This document shows, piece by piece, positions 61,001 through 64,000 of a stretch of 64,000 nt of DNA (positions are counted from its first letter, which is position 1; every line of letters begins with the position of its first letter). The position numbers and the translations under genes are program-made. Below the pieces are notes generated by a model. That model saw only the letters and a program-made list of their open reading frames with translations, was not told the origin of the DNA and did not search any database. The DNA lies in the NCBI RefSeq assembly GCF_000428145.1, contig NZ_ATZJ01000008.1, positions 78,330 through 142,329 on the forward strand, written 5' to 3'. Source of the DNA: Chitinilyticum litopenaei DSM 21440. GTDB taxonomy: Bacteria > Pseudomonadota > Gammaproteobacteria > Burkholderiales > Chitinibacteraceae.

Positions 61001-61085
61001 AACCACAGAGACACAGAGGGCACAGAGGCCGCAAAACCCCGAGAAATGCCGATGACCCGCTTCCGCTTTTCTCTGGGTTTCTGTG
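61001..61085. repeat. Dispersed ACCACAGAG element, second copy
   Basis: AACCACAGAGACACAGAG start, interior GAGAAATGCCGATGACCCGC in opposite orientation to the copy at 51010, right end CTCTGGGTTTCTGTG decayed. Confidence 0.75.
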
Positions 61086-61110
61086 CTTGCCTTGGGAACA
61101 GGCATTGCAG

Positions 61111-61161
61111 CCGGATTCCCGCTTTGGCCTTAGGGAATCCCCGTGGGACGCCGGCATGACG
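61111..61161. repeat. Partial palindromic element, GGAATCCCCGTGGGACGCC type
   Basis: Shares TAGGGAATCCCCGTGGGACG with the copies at 10571 and 42450, ending CCGGCATGACG. Confidence 0.65.
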
Positions 61162-61210
61162 AATTGTACTTTGCGGAGCTACCTACCTAACTAGGTCTCT
61201 GCTTCAGAAT

Positions 61211-61292
61211 CGTCATTCCCGCGTACGCGGGAATCCAGATGACGGTGTGAAATCAAGCTTTGCTCTGGATGCCCGCCTTCGCGGGCATGACG
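61211..61292. repeat. 82-nt CGTCATTCCCGCG...CGGGCATGACG palindromic element
   Basis: CGTCATTCCCGCGTACGCGG and GCCCGCCTTCGCGGGCATGA form the two inverted halves, joined by ATCCAG/CTGGAT. This is the classical form of the element at 16409; the core ATTCCC-N8-GGGAAT equals the Neisseria dRS3 pattern. Confidence 0.8.
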
Positions 61293-61418
61293 AAAAAAGG
61301 GTTTCTGAAGGAGAGACATAATCAGGTTGAGGTTTGCTGAGCAGTCTTGCCATTCAGCAAGCGCTACGCGCAGAAACTCCGGCGCTCGCGCAACAACGCC
61401 AACGACGCCAACGACGCC

Positions 61419-61467
61419 GGGTATATACCTACAGCCATTGCCAATGAAAGGCTGCAAGGCAATACCC
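61419..61467. repeat. 49-nt dyad element, copy 12
   Basis: Perfect arms GGGTAT/ATACCC, inner CAGCC/GGCTG at 14-18 and 32-36, 49 nt. Just downstream of ahcY's terminator. Confidence 0.82.
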
Positions 61468-61480
61468 ATTGCTATATAAA

Positions 61481-61508
61481 AAAACGCCAGCGCAAGCGCT
61501 GGCGTTTT
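61481..61508 (-). terminator. Terminator of ahcY
   Basis: Twelve-base stem AAAACGCCAGCG/CGCTGGCGTTTT with loop CAAG; on the minus strand it is followed by TTTTATATAGC. Works for both strands. Confidence 0.9.
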
Positions 61509-61525
61509 CTCTCATGCATGGCCGA

Positions 61526-62938
61526 TCAGTAGCGATAGTGCGCCGGCTTGTACGGACCTTCCACCGGGACGCCGATGTAGGCAGCCTGTTCCGGCGTGAG
61601 CACGGTCAGCTTGGCACCGATCTTCTGCAGATGCAGTCGCGCCACCATTTCATCCAGGTGCTTGGGCAGCACGTACACGCCAACCGGATACTGCTCGCGC
61701 TTGGTGAAGAGCTCAATCTGCGCCAGCACCTGGTTGGCAAACGAGTTGGACATCACGAAGGACGGGTGACCGGTGGCGCAGCCGAGGTTCACCAGACGGC
61801 CTTCGGCCAGCAGGATGATGCGTTTTCCATCAGGGAATTCGATGTGGTCAACCTGCGGCTTGATGTTGTCCCAGTTGTACTGGCGCAGGCTGGCGACTTC
61901 GATTTCGCTGTCGAAGTGGCCGATATTGCACACGATGGCGTTGTGGCGCATCGCCTTCATGTGCTCGTGCGTGATCACGCCGACGTTGCCGGTGGTGGTG
62001 ACGAAAATGTCGGCTTCGCCGGCGATGTCGTCCATACGCACGACGCGGTAGCCCTCCATTGCCGCCTGCAGTGCGCAGATCGGATCGATTTCGGTGACCC
62101 ACACGGTCGCGCCCAGGCCACGCAGCGATTGCGCGCAGCCCTTGCCCACATCGCCGTAGCCGAGCACGACGGCAACCTTGCCGGCGATCATTACGTCGGT
62201 GGCGCGCTTGATGCCATCCACCAGCGATTCGCGGCAGCCGTACAGGTTGTCGAACTTGGACTTGGTCACCGAATCGTTGACGTTGATCGCCGGGAAGGCC
62301 AGCTTGCCCTGCTCGTGCATCTGATAGAGGCGATGCACGCCGGTGGTGGTTTCTTCGGTCACGCCGATAATCGAAGCCAGACGGGTCGAGTACCAGCTCG
62401 GGTCCTTGGCGATCTGCGCCTTGATGGCGGCGTAGAGCACGGTTTCTTCTTCGTTGGTCGGCGCGGAAACCAGCGACAGGTCTTTTTCCGCACGCGCGCC
62501 CAGATGCAGCAGCAGCGTCGCATCGCCACCGTCATCCAGGATCATGTTGGCGTATTCGCCGTTACCGAAGTCGAAGATGCGGTGGGTGAATTCCCAGTAC
62601 TCCTCCAGCGACTCGCCCTTGTACGCGAAGACCGGGGTGCCAGCGGCGGCAATCGCGGCGGCGGCGTGATCCTGCGTCGAGAAGATATTGCACGACACCC
62701 AGCGCACGTCAGCGCCCAAGGCCTTGAGTGCTTCGATCAGCACGCCGGTCTGGATGGTCATGTGCAGCGAACCGGCAATGCGTGCGCCCTTCAGCGGTTG
62801 CTGCGCGCCGAACTGCTCGCGCACGGCCATCAGGCCCGGCATTTCGGTTTCGGCAATGTTCAGTTCCTTGCGGCCCCAGGCGGCAAGGCTGATGTCGGCG
62901 ACGTGATAATCTTTGAAATCGTTTTGAGCTTCGGCCAC
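61526..62938 (-). CDS. ahcY: S-adenosylhomocysteine hydrolase
   Basis: 470 residues from GTG 62938, with GGAG seven bases upstream; a TTG two codons earlier lies too close to that site. Motifs: NDFKDYHVADISLAAWGRKE at the start, SCNIFSTQDHAAAAIAAAG, the NAD-binding VVLGYGDVGKGCAQSLRG, and NIGHFDSEIE. Ends GPYKPAHYRY as in the family. It splits SAH into homocysteine and adenosine, keeping methylation running. Controlled by the SAH riboswitch upstream. Confidence 0.98.
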   Translation of the reverse strand: MAEAQNDFKDYHVADISLAAWGRKELNIAETEMPGLMAVREQFGAQQPLKGARIAGSLHMTIQTGVLIEALKALGADVRWVSCNIFSTQDHAAAAIAAAGTPVFAYKGESLEEYWEFTHRIFDFGNGEYANMILDDGGDATLLLHLGARAEKDLSLVSAPTNEEETVLYAAIKAQIAKDPSWYSTRLASIIGVTEETTTGVHRLYQMHEQGKLAFPAINVNDSVTKSKFDNLYGCRESLVDGIKRATDVMIAGKVAVVLGYGDVGKGCAQSLRGLGATVWVTEIDPICALQAAMEGYRVVRMDDIAGEADIFVTTTGNVGVITHEHMKAMRHNAIVCNIGHFDSEIEVASLRQYNWDNIKPQVDHIEFPDGKRIILLAEGRLVNLGCATGHPSFVMSNSFANQVLAQIELFTKREQYPVGVYVLPKHLDEMVARLHLQKIGAKLTVLTPEQAAYIGVPVEGPYKPAHYRY

Positions 62939-63009
62939 GATCAAACTCCAATGTGGCCGGGTCGATGCGGCCCACCCGTCATCGAAACCCGGCAGGGTTT
63001 ACACGAAAA

Positions 63010-63095
63010 GGGTGAGCGCCGTTGTAGAAAGTCATGATCCACCGAGCCTGACCCTCGTCCGTCTGGCGACGGCGGGCTGCAACGCTCCTCGGTAG
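63010..63095 (-). promoter_or_regulatory. SAH riboswitch upstream of ahcY
   Basis: Read on the minus strand: ACCGAGGAGCGTTGCAGCC opens the motif; CAGGCTCGG pairs with CCGAG (P1); a further hairpin with CGCCGTCGCC and GACGG-like bases lies between; and CAACGGCGCTCACCC at the end pairs back with GAGCGTTG, forming the pseudoknot stem. These are the conserved parts of the SAH riboswitch, which turns on SAH-recycling genes when SAH is high. It ends about 70 bases before the ahcY start. Confidence 0.9.
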
Positions 63096-63180
63096 ACGCG
63101 CATTCTAGCGCAAGGCGGTGGAATTTATAACTGCAGGAAAGCCCGCATCCGTACCAACGGCAGCAGCGGCACGGCGCCAC

Positions 63181-63630
63181 TCAATGCAGCGTTGGCGAGG
63201 CGCTGGCGCCGAGCGCAATTGCCTCGGTACTGACGGCATCCTCGACCACGGGTCGCAACAGGGTCAGCAAGCCCCGCGCCACCGCCTCGACACGCAGGGT
63301 ATCCGGTGCACACTCATCCACCTCAAAGCCTGCAGCCAGATACACTGGCAGGTTTGCTGCACTGGCCAGCGTCCAGCACGCCTCGCGACCAATCCAGCGC
63401 CCGGCTTGCTGCAAGAGCAGCGCCAGCACCTCGTCGTCTTGCGCGATCACGCCGTCGAGCCGCATCAGGCCGCGCGCCATCACCACACGCAGCGCACCGC
63501 GAATCGCGCCATCTTCCTCGGCCAGCAGCACCATGTCGGCCAGCGTCGGCGGCGGCAGTCCCTGCGCGGCGTAACGCTCGGCGAGTTGACGGTATTCAGG
63601 CGGCGAGGCCAGGCGAACGGTGGTAGTCAT
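63181..63630 (-). CDS. Small GNAT-like protein of unknown function
   Basis: 149 residues from ATG 63630, with GGAG seven bases upstream. Pattern LLAEEDGAIRGALRVVMARG, LRLDGV-like strand, helices, then CWTLASAANLPVYLAAGFEVDE, which resembles the end of a GNAT fold (LY...GF). The acetyl-CoA loop is not clear. Follows the same strand as ahcY but lies upstream of the riboswitch, so it is a separate unit. Confidence 0.65.
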   Translation of the reverse strand: MTTTVRLASPPEYRQLAERYAAQGLPPPTLADMVLLAEEDGAIRGALRVVMARGLMRLDGVIAQDDEVLALLLQQAGRWIGREACWTLASAANLPVYLAAGFEVDECAPDTLRVEAVARGLLTLLRPVVEDAVSTEAIALGASASPTLH

Positions 63631-63839
63631 GCGCGACTCCTGCAAGCAATACTGGAAGCCTCGATTAAACCAGCAAACGACGACGCGTGGTTTGATGCAT
63701 GTCCAAACCAAGGCAGGACAGGCGCTGCGGCCTGCTGGCTGGCAAGGCTAGCCCGGATTTTTCATGAGTTCGGGGTCGGCGGAGGGCTTAAAGCCGCATA
63801 GGATATGCTTTCCAGACCGATCCACAGACAACTCCGCCG

Positions 63840-64000
63840 ATGCCAAAGTGTACCGCACCTGAACTCCCGTTTGGCCGTCTTGGCCGTTGCCAGATCGAGG
63901 CCAATTTCACTGGCGGCGCACTCAGTTCCGATGGCGGACTGATGTTGCTGCGCCAGACTGATCACCGCATCGGTTTGTCAGAGGCCGTCGCCAAGGCGCT
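63840..64000 (+). CDS. IS1380-family transposase, N-terminal part (cut by window end)
   Basis: ATG 63840 opens a frame that runs off the window: 53 codons, MPKCTAPELPFGRLGR, then IEANFTGGALSSDGGLMLLR, the well-known N-terminal signature of IS1380-type (DDE) transposases. The left end of the element should lie within the preceding 150 bases; I could not fix the terminal inverted repeat without the right end. Confidence 0.85.
   Translation, partial: MPKCTAPELPFGRLGRCQIEANFTGGALSSDGGLMLLRQTDHRIGLSEAVAKA

Larger units (their letters stand above)
60931..61525. other. 595-base repeat-rich region between the convergent TPR and ahcY genes
   Basis: No supported gene. It holds an ACCACAGAG element (61001-61085), two palindromic elements (61111-61161 and 61211-61292), a 49-nt dyad element (61419-61467) and the ahcY terminator. 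All but one of the dispersed families in the window meet here. Confidence 0.7.

Noticed and set aside
63297..63345. GGGTAT with ATACAC at 49 nt inside the GNAT-like gene
   Set aside because: The right arm has two changes and there is no inner dyad; likely chance given one matching arm.

Overview
The window is GC-rich, gene-dense chromosomal DNA from a betaproteobacterium. Gene content suggests a chitin-degrading member of the Neisseriales, close to Chitinibacter or Chitinimonas (inference). The supporting signs are two GH19 chitinase-type enzymes with chitin-binding modules, an ntrYX-trkAH block, an LysM-dprA-smg-topA block facing def-fmt-rsmB, and an SAH riboswitch ahead of ahcY. No rRNA, tRNA or CRISPR array was seen.

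Layout. 1-16.1 kb is a secretion and signalling region: a cut-off M60-like metallopeptidase, two GH19 enzymes, a patatin-like lipoprotein and a metzincin-type protease. The GH19 enzymes and the metzincin share carbohydrate-binding modules joined by Pro-Thr-rich linkers. Between the GH19 genes sits a hybrid histidine kinase overlapping an HD-GYP response regulator. A second HD-GYP protein and a GGDEF-EAL protein follow, so cyclic-di-GMP turnover is a theme. 19.2-34.6 kb is housekeeping: topA, smg, dprA and a LysM protein on the minus strand, then def, fmt, rsmB, a DUF4390 gene, ntrY, ntrX, trkA and trkH on the plus strand. 34.8-38 kb is a DUF3302/HlyD/outer-membrane-factor export operon. 38-42.4 kb is electron transfer (ETF-QO divergent from etfBA, then fpr). 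42.6-52.4 kb holds uvrD, an H-NS-like gene, a TolC/RND/adaptor efflux operon, a quinone-reductase-like gene and its TetR neighbour. 52.5-64 kb holds argB, a CBS protein, a HAD phosphatase, ftsX-ftsE-GNAT-ftsY divergent from rsmD and a small potassium-channel-like protein, a ferredoxin, a TPR protein, ahcY, a GNAT-like gene and the start of an IS1380-type transposase.

Most striking observation: a dispersed DNA element of exactly 49 nt, framed by GGGTAT and ATACCC (N37 between). It has dyad symmetry throughout, usually with an inner GCC/GGC pair at positions 16-18/32-34. I count twelve intergenic copies plus two copies with perfect arms inside the coding sequences of etfA and uvrD, and a few length variants. 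Constant length with variable interior suggests a recognition site or structured hairpin rather than simple sequence decay. I cannot match it to a family I know. Other dispersed families are a REPIN of the GTAGGAGCGAGC type, a 78-99 nt CGTCAT...ATGACG palindromic element, and a roughly 100 nt ACCACAGAG...CTCTGTGGT element.

Gene starts were chosen by ribosome-binding site and family length. Several genes appear to use GTG or TTG (patatin, GGDEF-EAL, dprA, ntrX, H-NS, ftsE, ahcY).
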